Shown one piece after another: positions 35,341 to 46,063 of a DNA stretch of 64,000 bases; position 1 is the stretch's first letter, and each line of letters starts with the position of its first letter. Made by a program: the position numbers and the translations under genes. Source of the DNA: Stromatinia cepivora. Lineage: Eukaryota; Ascomycota; Leotiomycetes; Helotiales; Sclerotiniaceae. The DNA is taken from the NCBI GenBank assembly GCA_014898415.1, contig RCTD01000008.1, forward strand, positions 558,001 to 622,000, written 5' to 3'. The notes beneath the pieces are model-generated. The model had not been told where the DNA came from. It worked only from the letters and a program-made list of their open reading frames with translations, and made no database searches.

Positions 35341-37065
35341 GGTATCGCAAAAGCAGTGTATCCTGAAAACACCATTGAGAAATATACATCGCTCATATCT
35401 CAATGGACAAACGATTGTTGCAGTACCCACACCACTTGTCTAGCACCAAATAACCGTACTTTCTGGCCCAGTCGACTATTAGACATTAAGTCCAGCTTTA
35501 CATGTACAGGAAAACTAGGACAGGAAATAATATTCCTACGCGAACGAACCCATTCGACGGTGATTTGGAAGAACAAGTAGTTATCTACGAACCTTAAGAA
35601 CTTCAAGGATCTCAAGAGCGTTATGGGATTCTGAGCTATCCTTATGGATATCCCTACTGCACAATAAAGCCAGCCTTGCAGATAATAAGAAGGGTATTCT
35701 TATGATTGAATTGGGAAAACCTTTCGAGATGTTATCTTGATCTTTCCGGGCTTGGGTATTATATAAATGTGGATTGATAGTTTGTGTTTCGTTCATGATG
35801 ATCTTTCTGATCTGCAAAGAGAATGAGCGGAAATAGCGTCGATATTTTTAAATTGCTATTTGAATATTGCTGCTATTACTATAGTGGTACTCCTTATCCT
35901 AACGACGAGAGGGAGACTGGAAGTTTGTTCCAATCGGTGGAATCAACATCCTTCTAGTTTTTTGCTCTCCCAATTTTGCGACGGGAAAGGTGTATGTATA
36001 TAAGCCCATCTTTCCATGCAATGCATCAAGAATTTGGCTGCAGCATTGGCCAGCATGACGCATCTCCCCAAACTGAAGCCATGCCCTAACTTTCTTTCAC
36101 AAGCATCATTTTTTTCATAGCGCCAACTAGCACCACGTACTGTACACTTTCACATCAGAGCTAAATATCGAATGCAGAACGACTTCGCGTTGCGAGTGTA
36201 CTGGGCTCGACAAAATATATGGCAAAGCCAGAAACAAACTCGGTGATCTCGACTCTTTCGACCTGTGTCAGGTTCAAACGCGATGGCTACATCTGATGCA
36301 GGAGTACTCGCATCTGGATGTTGAAGAGTACGGAAATTTCAATGGATTGTGGACACTCACCGGTGTGGCCAAGATCTTCCAAGATCGTCTTGCCTGTCAG
36401 TACTTAGCTGGTATTTAGACTAGCGATATGTATCGCCCGGGGACTTCCATGGCAGGTGAAAACACTTATTGTGTATATTTAGGATGGCAAGAAGCAGCTC
36501 AAATATTACGATTTGAAAAACCAGGTACCAACCCAACATGATACTGGGCATCTCTAAAACTTCCAAATCGGCCGCCGGTGTCCCAATCTTGCTTTCTGAG
36601 TTCAAGAGTGGTTTCAGACAACATGAAGGTTTGAGTATGGAGATACCAATCTTCCAAGCTTAGCAATTGAGTATACATGCTCGCTCCATTGTACCTCAAT
36701 ACATAAACTTTCGAGGACTATTAGCTACCGCAACGCTATACCACAAAAGCACATATTCACAGTCCAATACGGAAGAACACCACCCTCTCATCCACAGTTC
36801 CAGGACAAGAACAGAACCGCCGGTTCGGCTTCAACAACAACGTTGGCAATTATCGAATTCGAAACACCGGTGTAAAAAGTGATACTGAGGTATATTGCTT
36901 GTTCATCGGTATTACCGAATGTCGAAATTCTCCGTGGGTTATTTCGTAAGTCTAGTATGTAGTGTCACTGCAACCGGTGACTATAAGCGTTTGAGTGTTT
37001 GTGATGCTCGTTTTGATAGAGGACTCTTTGAGAATGCTATGAGGAAGACGTTGAGATTAGTGTGA
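35341..37065 (+). pseudogene. Full-length decayed HET-domain gene
   Basis: Pieces in shifting frames match the intact HET protein at 25400-27614 in order. 35356-35470 gives YTSLISQWTNDCCSTHTTC and FWPSRLLDI (compare the IIQRWVKDCCENHAICS region). About 35720-35870 gives FRDVILIF, MWIDSLCFVHDD and LNCYLNIAA. About 36120-36260 gives RQLAPRTVHFH, then CECTGLDKIYGKARNKLGDL. About 36340-36420 gives LTGVAKIFQDRLACQYLAG with a stop where Trp is expected (LAGIW in the intact copy), then ASLKLPNRP and near 36890 EVYCLFIGITECRNS, like the DEVCCLLIG tail. Many stops and frameshifts, and the HET core motif YATLSHRWG is missing. Orientation is opposite to the intact copy. A divergent paralogue rather than a recent duplicate. 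Confidence 0.85.
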
Positions 37066-38677
37066 AGAAATGTATGGGAGGATGTAATTTACCAATATCT
37101 ATAAATTTTATTACTATTATGTGATTATTAGTGATTGAATTGACATATATTAGACTGTTCGTTGGGCGAAACTTAACGAGGGGTTGAGATTCGAAGATTT
37201 GTGAAATGGTTGGAATACTGTCAAAAGTGTATGTAAAGCGGAACCTTGGAAAGGATCACCGAATGTCAAAATGGCGACAGCTGAATCACAATTAATAAAT
37301 GATACTGCGAACTCGGGATATACTGATCTAGAGAAGACACATTGGTAAGGACATACATGATGGCTGATATTCATGGAAGCAATAAATGCTCTTAGTGATA
37401 GGTCGCAAACTAGCAAAGATACACTGGATAGAGACGATATCATGTATAATATTTAGTCAGATACGAAATGTAAAATATAATTTGATTGTATCAAAGCTAC
37501 CAAAAGCGCGAACTACAAGGTGTCCACCTCAACAGCCCAAGCTGCTTCCGTAAAAATACCATACTCATAACTAGCCATTACTTATGACATAGACTTCATC
37601 ACACAAAAACCCTTTGATAACACCCCGCAGATAGCCATCGGGGGGAAAAAAATCTCTTCGTCCATCGTAATGTAGGGCATTAAGTGCTCCTATACTTTCA
37701 GCCAGTTAGCAAAAACTTCTTGAAGCTTGGCAATCAATAGAGAAAAATGGATGTTGTTGTGCTCATAGATCTTGGTTAAGTTGAATTTTCATGACTCCGG
37801 AGAGTTCAGTATTTTCAGTGCATTTTTCTTAATCATAGTAGGAAGTAGGAGTAAGACGCTGCGCAATGAATAGTTGTGACATACCTTACGAGATAAACAT
37901 TGAGACTGTTGGTGATCTATGTTAGTTGCCGAATGAAATGTGTAGCAAGTGGTTGTTTGGTAGAAGATGGGCATGGCCGATAGATCCTAATACTTCGAAC
38001 TGTTAATAAAGGGTTCGATCGAGGTTGTACAAAGACATAAATGATTGTTGTGTAAAGGAAATCAGAATATGTAAGAATGAATTTCATCCACTCGCAAGAT
38101 ATAGCGACCCCGGCGAGGGTGCCATCAAAGTGAGGTCAATCGCAAATTATCTCATCATTTAAATAGAGAAGAGAGGTTGAAAGAATAGAGATGTACGAAC
38201 CTTATAGCTGTGTTGAAACAGATATACATTCAAAGATAGGCATACTGCGAGAATAAATCAATTCAAGCCCTCAAGTCCTGATGTTTTCGTCGTTGTTTGT
38301 GAGGTTGAAAAAAGATGAAGAAATTGATTGGAAGAAATTTTTTATAAGATTTCAAAGTTCCATGCGAAAGCTTTGAACTATCCAAAAGAACGCTAAGTCG
38401 ATCTGGCTCTAGTGTCATTCAGCACGTGCCGATGTGAGTTTGCTGGCCAAAATATTAAATGATGCCTGAGGAATAACTTCTAAATCTCTAGGGCCATTTC
38501 GCTTAGATTTTATTCCCACGGTGACATTTTCGATTTTCGCATTTTGAAAGTAATCGACAACTAAACATCGACAAATCCTCGACCAACGACGCCCCGTAGG
38601 TTATCTTCAATTCTACGCTCGATTGATTAAACTTCTAGAATTCATCAACTAATACACTCCTTTCAGAAGATTTCACA
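37066..38677. promoter_or_regulatory. Intergenic, promoter of the ribosomal protein gene
   Basis: 1.6 kb without a supported gene. CACGTG lies at 38423-38428, 250 bases before the eL14 ATG. Minus-strand ORF 37150-37443 has no recognisable content. Confidence 0.5.
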
Positions 38678-39172
38678 ATGGGTGACGCAGATATCAAAGC
38701 ATCTTCCTGGAGACTGGTTGAGGTCGGCCGTGTCGTCCTCGTAACTGGTGGACCACACGATGGCAAGCTTGCCGCGATCGTTGAGATCATCGACCACAAG
38801 CGCGTATGTACAAATGGTGAAGATTGGGGAAAAGAGGTAGAAATCTAACACCGAAAATAGGCTCTTATCGATGGCCCAGCAACCGACAAACTCGCCGCTG
38901 TTCCAAGACAAGCAATCTCTCTTGCTAATGTCGTCCTCACACCTCTCGTCCTTAAGGGTCTTCCAAGAGCCTGTCGCACCGGTGTTGTTCAAAAGGAGTG
39001 GGAGAAGGCTGGTATCGAGAAGTTGTGGCAACAAAGCCCATGGGCACAAAAGCGTGAGAAGCAAGCCAAGAGAGCTGCTTTGACAGATTTCGAGCGATTC
39101 AAGGTTATGAGATTGAGGAAGCGGGCTGGATTCCAAGTTAAGGTCGCCCGGGCTAAGCTTGCCGCGGCATAG
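38678..39172 (+). CDS. rpl14: 60S ribosomal protein eL14
   Basis: 145 residues from two exons, 38678-38803 and 38861-39172, with a 57-nt intron carrying CTAAC. It is a structural protein of the large ribosomal subunit. The N-terminal KOW/SH3-like part is plain: [20 protein letters not shown], then [17 protein letters not shown], followed by the helical C-terminal half ([33 protein letters not shown]). Length and domain order match fungal eL14. ATG context CACAATGGG is strong. It is the first of three tandem plus-strand housekeeping genes. Confidence 0.97.
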
Positions 39173-39890
39173 ATTTGGGAATGGGATATTTGGGAGCGCA
39201 AGCAAAACTACACAAGGGTTGATGGGTTCCTTTGCTCTTAAGTGAGCTTTGTATCCTACGTCAATTTGACCGGCGTAATGAGCATATGGACTTCAAAAAT
39301 ACCTCCAAACCAATTCTCTCTAGATCTGAATACTGGGCGTTATTTTGAGTGTGATTTGGTTCTGGAACTTTGAAATATCCTCGACATGAGAGTTGCGGAA
39401 CATATTCCTGCACAATGAACTAGGAGCCATTATACTGCTTTATCGGACAAATCCATATACTGATACTAGTAATTCAACAACCATGATATGATATTAAATG
39501 CACCTTGACCCAGTCTGACGTCGTTAAGAAATTGTACCCCCAGAAATGCCCCAGCCCAATCTCAGCTAGAATACATACATGTAGGTAGATATTTTGATTA
39601 CCTAATACTTAGCGAACTTGTCACAACCCTAATTGACTGCAGCGGTGACAACTTCAATAATTGATTCTATAAGTTCCTATATCATATCATCATCTTCTTG
39701 CAAACTCAGGTTAGTGAATACCAATATGTTCACAATGATCATCAGCCTTGTGGTTGTGGAGTTTTCCACCATGACAAGGAAACTGCCCCCCAATTTCTTT
39801 AGCGCACGCACAAAATTTGGGAAAACCAAAACAACGACAATAACATCAAATTTCTAACAACTTTTTACACAGCCATAACCACCACTCAAG
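39173..39890. promoter_or_regulatory. Intergenic before NAC alpha
   Basis: 718 bases: 3' region of eL14 and promoter of the next gene. No coding signal. A-rich tract just before the ATG (CCAAAACAACGACAATAACA). Confidence 0.5.
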
Positions 39891-40742
39891 ATGTCTAACC
39901 CACGTATCGAGGAACTCCCAGATAACGAGGAGCCAACCAAGCAACAAGTCACCGCAGAAGATGAGGGATCCGATAGCTCTGACTCCGAGGGAGAGGGAGA
40001 GGTAGAGTCTGGTATTCCAGCAGGTGCTGGAGCAGTCGTTCACTCCCGAAACGAGAAGAAGGCACGCAAGTCAATTGCTAAGCTCGGTCTTACAAGAGTT
40101 CCTGGTATTACCAGAGTCACTTTGAGACGACCAAAGAACGTAAGCAATTTTTAGTTGGTTTGCGATTTATGAAGGAAGTTTCTGTGATCAAGACCTGGAG
40201 CTTTGCAACAGCTTCATAAGCGCGGGGTAGCTCTAATAGAACTTGAGCATAAATTTACAACTCTTTACTGATCATATCTTGTCTTATAGATCCTCTTTGT
40301 CATCAACAACCCAGAGGTTTACAAATCCCCAACCAGCAACACCTACATGTATGGAACTTCTACCCCGCACTTCAAAATTACATTTTAGTCTAATAATTTC
40401 CCCAGTGTCTTCGGTGAGGCTAAGATTGAGGATCTCAACTCTCAAGCTCAAGCTTCTGCCGCCGCACAATTGGCTGCTCAAGAGTCCCACGATCACGCCG
40501 GTCACGATCACTCTGGCCACGATCACTCCCACGATCACGAAAAGGGCAAGGCTGTTGATACCGGTGATGAGAAGAAGGAAGAAGAAGAGGATGACACAGA
40601 GGAGGTCGATGCTACTGGGCTTGAGGATAAGGATATTGAGTTGGTCATGACCCAAGCCAGTGTCTCGCGCAACAAGGCTGTGAAGGCATTGAAGGAGAAT
40701 GACAATGATATAGTCAATTCCATCATGGCTCTAAGCATATAG
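39891..40742 (+). CDS. egd2: Nascent polypeptide-associated complex subunit alpha
   Basis: 214 residues from three exons, 39891-40139, 40290-40348 and 40406-40742. NAC alpha binds nascent chains at the ribosome exit tunnel as a heterodimer with NAC beta. The NAC domain is seen in [59 protein letters not shown] (spanning both introns) and an acidic, His/Asp-rich linker ([19 protein letters not shown]). The C-terminal UBA domain is [36 protein letters not shown]. The N-terminal acidic stretch ([13 protein letters not shown]) is usual. The 150-nt first intron is longer than average. The minus-strand ORFs 40284 and 40535 are shadows of the acidic repeats. Confidence 0.97.
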
Positions 40743-41201
40743 TTCTAAGCTGATTTAGCTGGATCTTTATGGATTGCTGTTCTAGGTTGACGTTCTATGA
40801 ATGGATGGCAATGGTATTACGTGGATATAGAACGACATACATACCTGAATGAATTTGGGAGTGCTATTATAGTACGACTGCAATTCAATTCTATGCCACC
40901 TTCATGTGCATGTACAAACTCAATTCTTTGAAATGTAACTCCGTGACAATGCAAATCTGTCGGGAGTATCTCGTATGAATGACTATCTTATAATTACTTG
41001 AACTATAAAAACATGCCACTTCCATTTCCAAAAATTAGTCCTGTTCTCTCTGATCAATCCGGAGATCCTCCATCAGGCTGAACACTGGGGTAAACTCACG
41101 TGACCCTCTATTTTCTTGTTCGAACCGAGACTTGCAGCTTTTTGACGACGAAATCAACACATCTCAGTTCTCCACTCCCTAATCATATCAACACCTTCAC
41201 A
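40743..41201. promoter_or_regulatory. Intergenic, promoter of ATP synthase d
   Basis: 459 bases. TCACGTGA at 41096-41103 lies 99 bases before the ATG of the next gene. No ORF is supported. Confidence 0.6.
41096..41103. promoter_or_regulatory. TCACGTGA palindrome
   Basis: Same 8-base palindrome as at 2678, close upstream of a nuclear gene for a mitochondrial protein. Cbf1-type proteins bind this core. Confidence 0.55.
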
Positions 41202-42043
41202 ATGGCAACCGGAGTAAGTCAAATCTCTTAATTGAAGTCCTATTGCTATGAATCGAACTCTACCGCCAAACCTCGCTGTCCTGCAGACTTTGCACCCCCT
41301 CCGAAGAATTCCGAAGACTTCTGGCCCGACCTTTACTCCCTTCGCCCTCATTGAGTCTGGGATTATTACTAACCAGTCTACTCCTACAGCGCAGCGCAGC
41401 CCTCAAACTCGACTGGGCCAAAGTTTCCCAATCCCTCGGACTCAAGGGAGCCACCGCGTCCTCCCTCCAAGCTTTCAAGAAGCGTAACGAAGATGCCCGT
41501 CGCCGCGTGCAAGCTCTCTCTGAGCAACCTACCAAAGTAGACTTCGCACATTACAAATCGATTCTCAAGAACACCGCTGTCGTCGACGAAATCGAGAAGC
41601 ATTTCTCCACATTCAAGCCAGCAACATACGATGTAGCCAGACAGATTAAGGCGATTGAGACTTTTGAGGCACAGGCGATTAAGAACGCAGAAGAGACAAA
41701 GGGCAGAGTGGATTTGGAATTGAAGGATTTGCAGAAGACATTGAAGAATATTGAGGAGGCTAGACCATTCGAGGATTTGACTGTGGTATGTAGTGGCTCT
41801 AGAAAGGAATGGGGAAAGACGAAGGAAAGAGATGGGGTTGGCTAATGTGTAATGTGTGTCAATAGGATGAAGTTGCTGCTGCTCGCCCAGATATTGATGA
41901 GAAGACTGCTCAACTCGTTTCCAAGGGTCGCTGGGGTGTTCCAGGTTACAAGGTACGTTTGAAATTATATATTTTTATTGTTTGGGATGATGCGGCTGCT
42001 AATATTTTTATAGGAGAAATTCGGCGATCTTTCTATGCTTTAG
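41202..42043 (+). CDS. atp7: Mitochondrial ATP synthase subunit d
   Basis: 174 residues from four exons, 41202-41213 (12 nt, MATG), 41390-41785, 41866-41952 and 42014-42043. It is a peripheral-stalk subunit of the F1Fo ATP synthase. The protein reads [72 protein letters not shown], and ends [19 protein letters not shown], in line with yeast Atp7 and of the same length. The first intron (176 nt) is unusually long and follows only four codons. ORFs that read through it are not starts. Confidence 0.96.
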
Positions 42044-42783
42044 ATGGAATAAATTTGAGCTCCCCTTTTCTTTGTTACCTGCACTATTGTAGATAGGGAC
42101 CGGTCGTGGAAGAATCAAGATCATGGTGGTTTGTCGTTTAAATGCCAAGTTGGCTAATCATGATATTGTTTCCTCATCCGATTGAACTACTGATGAATTT
42201 TTTGATTGAATGTTGTCACAGAGTCGTTCAATCCTCTGAGATGCTGGGAATGCATGTAGATAATATTCATCACTCCTGGAGTCATGAGAAAATCAAATTG
42301 GAAAAGCAAAACATGATCCATAAACCGAGTCAAGACTACCCACGAATACCAAGATATCCTTCCATCCTCAACTCACAATATTTCAATTTCAGCCCAAGCA
42401 CACCGCGGGAAGTACAAACACTCAATGATCGCTTCGAGCATCCCGATTCATGTTCTGCGTAACACCTCTACGCCATGAGCGGAGCCATTATGCGGAAATA
42501 GGGTTCTACTTACATCACTGTCATAGAACTCTCAGAGACCTTTCCACGATTCATTTACATGTGTTACCGTTGCTCTTCTACACGCAGCTTTCTAGAATCT
42601 CTGCGTGTAAGTAACCCGTGTTCAAACATTGGGCCTCTACTATGTAAATCACATTAGAATATTGAGTTTCGTTTCCGTATAAAACATATTCGAGTATTGG
42701 ATCCCCATTGCACATACTCTAAGAACATTTGATTTGTACCTAAGAGGAGAAGTTGGTTTTGATTACTTTATTTAACTCATATC
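42044..42783. other. Intergenic between convergent genes
   Basis: 740 bases between the 3' ends of atp7 and the esterase gene. The plus ORF 42142-42462 (106 codons) looks like chance. An inverted pair around 42586-42610 (TTTCTAGAATCTCTGCG and nearby CACGCAG) is weak. Confidence 0.45.
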
Positions 42784-43920
42784 TCACAACCTAATCTCCT
42801 CACTCCACTCCACCCAATTCATTTCGCCCTTCGTCCGACTCTCTCCAATATCAGTTTCGTCCGCATCATCCAAAACCCACTTTGCCCCCTTAACCAATTC
42901 CATCTCGGCCTGCTGAGCTGCATCTAATACCATACCTTTTAACCAAAAAGTATGTGGCCACCCCACTTCGACTCGAATCTTCACATCGTATCCTCTGTCT
43001 CTTAATCCAATTCCTAGACATATCCCGTCGGAATAATATATGTCGTTTGTGCAGAGCTGGAGGAACCATTTTGTTTTGATGTTTTCTGGTTTTGCATTTC
43101 CGGGCTTGGGTACTCCTACAAGCTTGGATCCCTCCGCAAGCCTCGGCATCTCCGCCAACACCTCCAAAGGCATATTATATTCCCTAACTCTATTCTCCTT
43201 CGTCACAGCCGCTTTATCCAAAATCCCCGTATAAAACTCCTCTTTCATACTCGTGTGGATATTTTTCCATTCTTCCGGGATACTTATCCCATTATCCGTA
43301 GCATCACATGTTACTGGACATCTTAACATAACTCCCAATATCCTCTTCCCTTCATCTTCTCGCAAAGCATTTAAAGCAATAGTAGCAGCCAATTGTCCTC
43401 CGCTCGAACTTCCCACCAGTATGAATTTTCGACTGGGATATACAGAAGAGAGGTATGTAAAAGAGGCTAGAGCATCGGATACAGCGTCATCGGCGCCGAA
43501 TTCTGGGAGGAGACGGTAGGATATTGAGAGGAGGGGGAGGGATAGGGAGAGGGCGAGTTCGCGACATGTTAGATCTTCGGAGTCGAGATCACCCACGTAT
43601 AAACCTCCGCCGTGGAAATAGATGATTAGGGTTTCTGAATTGGGAGCGCTGAGAATACTGGGTGTGTAGAGACGAGTGGGTATGTCGTGAGAGGTGGAGG
43701 GAATGGAAGATGATGTTACGAGTAGGTTTTCAGTGAGGTGAGTGAGAGAGGTGCGGAGGAGGAGGGTGTTTTGATTGAGGCAGTTTTGAATGTATGTGGA
43801 TTTGCGGATGTGGGCGGAGGTGGATGTACTAGGGGGTGGGAGATGTGGGATGTGGGATACCCAGGTTGGGTGCAGGGAAGGAGGATGGGTGAGGATTAGG
43901 GGGTTGGGGTTGGTAGACAT
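42784..43920 (-). CDS. Alpha/beta-hydrolase fold-3 (HSL-type) esterase/lipase
   Basis: Intronless, 378 residues. The family hydrolyses short acyl or aryl esters; the substrate is unknown. Visible: the oxyanion-hole motif HGGG at 103-106 in LIIYFHGGGLYVGD, the nucleophile elbow GSSSGG at 170-175 (Ser172), SISYRLLPE before it, and a C-terminal part with CTNDIYYSDG (likely the acid region) and VEVGWPHTFW, whose His should complete the triad. The fold-3 order HGGG, Asp/Glu-rich PE motif, GxSxGG and PH is complete. No signal peptide is visible, so it is probably cytosolic. Plus-strand ORFs inside it are shadows. Confidence 0.9.
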   Translation of the reverse strand: MSTNPNPLILTHPPSLHPTWVSHIPHLPPPSTSTSAHIRKSTYIQNCLNQNTLLLRTSLTHLTENLLVTSSSIPSTSHDIPTRLYTPSILSAPNSETLIIYFHGGGLYVGDLDSEDLTCRELALSLSLPLLSISYRLLPEFGADDAVSDALASFTYLSSVYPSRKFILVGSSSGGQLAATIALNALREDEGKRILGVMLRCPVTCDATDNGISIPEEWKNIHTSMKEEFYTGILDKAAVTKENRVREYNMPLEVLAEMPRLAEGSKLVGVPKPGNAKPENIKTKWFLQLCTNDIYYSDGICLGIGLRDRGYDVKIRVEVGWPHTFWLKGMVLDAAQQAEMELVKGAKWVLDDADETDIGESRTKGEMNWVEWSEEIRL

Positions 43921-44737
43921 TGTGGATTTAATATGTTTTGAGTTGTAGGGTTGGTGACGTGTAAGTATTGTGTGTAGAGAAAGTAATAGATTTGAAGTCG
44001 AAGGAATCTTTGATATCGAATGAGATGGTAGTTAGTAGATTTTTAGACCTGGGTTAAACTAAACATTTAAGGGTAATCATTGGAGAGTTAGACGGAAGAA
44101 CTGTTAATAACATTTTATACATGATCATTTATTCAATATACACATAGTTCAACACATTGACGCCTGTTGATTGACAGGTGTTTTTCCGGTGGATAGATGA
44201 CTTGAAGGGCGTCGAAAGTTGTACAAGACTTGATGGTGTTCTATAAATCGCTCGGGTACTTTTACGTATGCAGGGGTTTTGGTGTCCCTTTTCCGACGCG
44301 GGGTAAATCCACCATGCTCCCTAGTTATGGTATTGTTTTTGGCACAGTTGAAGCAAATATGTGGAATACTTCGTGCAATCATTTTGTAACCTATTGTATA
44401 ATTATGGATTGTAGATAGATTGATGTTAGAAATTATCATTACTGTTATATTGTACTCAAGATGCGAGGAAATTCGAAACATATCCAATCCATTCGGCCTC
44501 TCATATTCGACACAAATCCAATTCCGCCTTATATCCAACATATGTCCAACCATTTGTGTCCTTCCTTACAAGGCAGCTTCAGGGGCATACATCCTTAATG
44601 TCCAAATCATTGCTAATGGTAACGACGAGCTCAACTATCCGTGCTCAATTGCGATTTATCCCTCCCATCCAATCACAAAAAATTCGATCTGAAATGATCA
44701 GGCTTCTGCCGGGTCAATCTTCCACATAGAGATAAAA
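43921..44737. other. Intergenic, no supported gene
   Basis: 817 bases. The overlapping ORFs at 44149-44553 (minus) and 44420-44692 (plus) mirror each other and show no family content. Confidence 0.45.
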
Positions 44738-45659
44738 TCACTCGCTGGAGATATCGTGGCCGGTGGCTCGTGCTTGTTCGATTTTAGTGAGGAGATCAGC
44801 AATGATATTAGCATCCGGCATGTAGTTCGGAATGGTGTAGAAAGGTGTTGGATCCGCGGTGGTGATGACTGATGTTGTTCCACCTAATCTTCTGTCGCCA
44901 AATTCCCATTTATGTTCCCTTGCAGCATCCCGCAAATGTGAGATAGAATACGTCAAGTCTCACTTTTCGTTCATCGCTCTCTTCTCAAGCTCGGCATTCA
45001 ACGAACCAAGGTCCGGTCGTGAAAGTATTTCTGTGTCTCAATTGGGATCGAATAAAAGAGTTGTAATGGAAGAAATGTCTACTCACAGCGAGAAGACGTA
45101 GCGAAGGTAGGGGGTGGCATGGAAGAACAAGGAGCTCCATGAATTTTTGCATAGCCAGCCTTGCGACACGAAGATAAATCTCCCCAATTTGTGCACCGGC
45201 AATGCTTAGGTGCTTGGACAGGTCCTCGATCTGTGATGGTGAGTATCTCTGCCACATTTCCAATGTGAGACCTATCCGTTTGATATGTCTAACTTTCTCG
45301 GGCCCAAGATCATGAATAAATTGAATAGTATCTATAGGATGATACGATGTTTCACGAAAAGATGGGAAAGGCAAATAATTGGTGTTGAGGACGAAAGGTA
45401 GAATCTCCAAGCGAACTTGTTTGCTGAGGCATAGCAATTGTGCACAACATTTGCAATTCTACTCGAAGACTTCGGAATTGCACTTGTCGGATTCACAGCT
45501 GTCCTTATGAATGCTCAGGCAAAGATATGAATAGGCCCTTGTGCGGAGTTCGGTAGGTAAACTCATTAAAGAAAAGCTTGTAAGAGGACAGCTTTGCCCC
45601 ATTGCAGATAGAACACCATGGCTCAAGGTTGAAGCCTCAGATGGACATTGAGTTGTCAT
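44738..45659 (-). pseudogene. F-box-like hypothetical gene with an in-frame TAG
   Basis: Start chosen at 45659 (AAACAATGACAAC, MTTQCPSEAS). An F-box/2EXR-like helix follows: SLMSLPTELRTRAYSYLCL. The frame meets TAG at 45459-45461 and then continues, in the same frame, as LLCLSKQVRLEILPFVLNTN, exactly the segment that follows an F-box-like helix in this kind of fungal protein. A 39-nt intron (GTAGAA ... CTCAG) could remove the stop in frame, but is shorter than normal. Further exons 45030-45003 and 44958-44738 join through GTGAGT and a weaker GTTGAA donor, giving SISHLRDAAREHKWEFGDRR, then YTIPNYMPDANIIADLLTKI. So either a gene with a minimal intron or a recent nonsense allele. F-box proteins recruit substrates to SCF ubiquitin ligases; the role here is unproven. 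Confidence 0.55.
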
Positions 45660-45731
45660 TGTTTTATTAGATGTGAAGAATGAAATGTGTGTGGAGAGAA
45701 ATTGTAAAAAGAGAGGGACATTTAGAACCAA

Positions 45732-46063
45732 ATTATGACGACCGGATTAGATTTCATTTGCCTCCAAATTGTTTATTATGAAAAGTTACTTATACTAGAC
45801 TGACTGGCACTTAAGAAGAGTGTGTGATGTGAGGGGTAGAGGGGTACTTACTGGACTAGGGTAATTAATTTTCACCGCCTTCGATGATGGGAATTAGTAT
45901 GTGGCAGAATAAAGGCGGTGACTTCAATAATATAATATGATTGGTTTAAATTCCTACTAATGCAGGTCACGACCACATCCGCGGCTTAGGGGATACTGGT
46001 GTACAACATTACATCAAAATCACCCCTCCTTCATGCTTAACTACAAGTGCATAGCGTTACACC
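45732..46063. promoter_or_regulatory. Divergent promoter between two F-box-like genes
   Basis: 332 bases, AT-rich, no ORF supported. It separates a minus-strand and a plus-strand gene that both begin with F-box-like helices. Confidence 0.5.

Noticed and set aside
40284..40738. Minus-strand ORFs over NAC alpha
   Set aside because: They cross two NAC alpha introns and exons and reflect acidic/His codons read backwards.
42142..42462. 106-codon ORF after atp7
   Set aside because: No family content, poor start context, lies in a convergent intergenic region.
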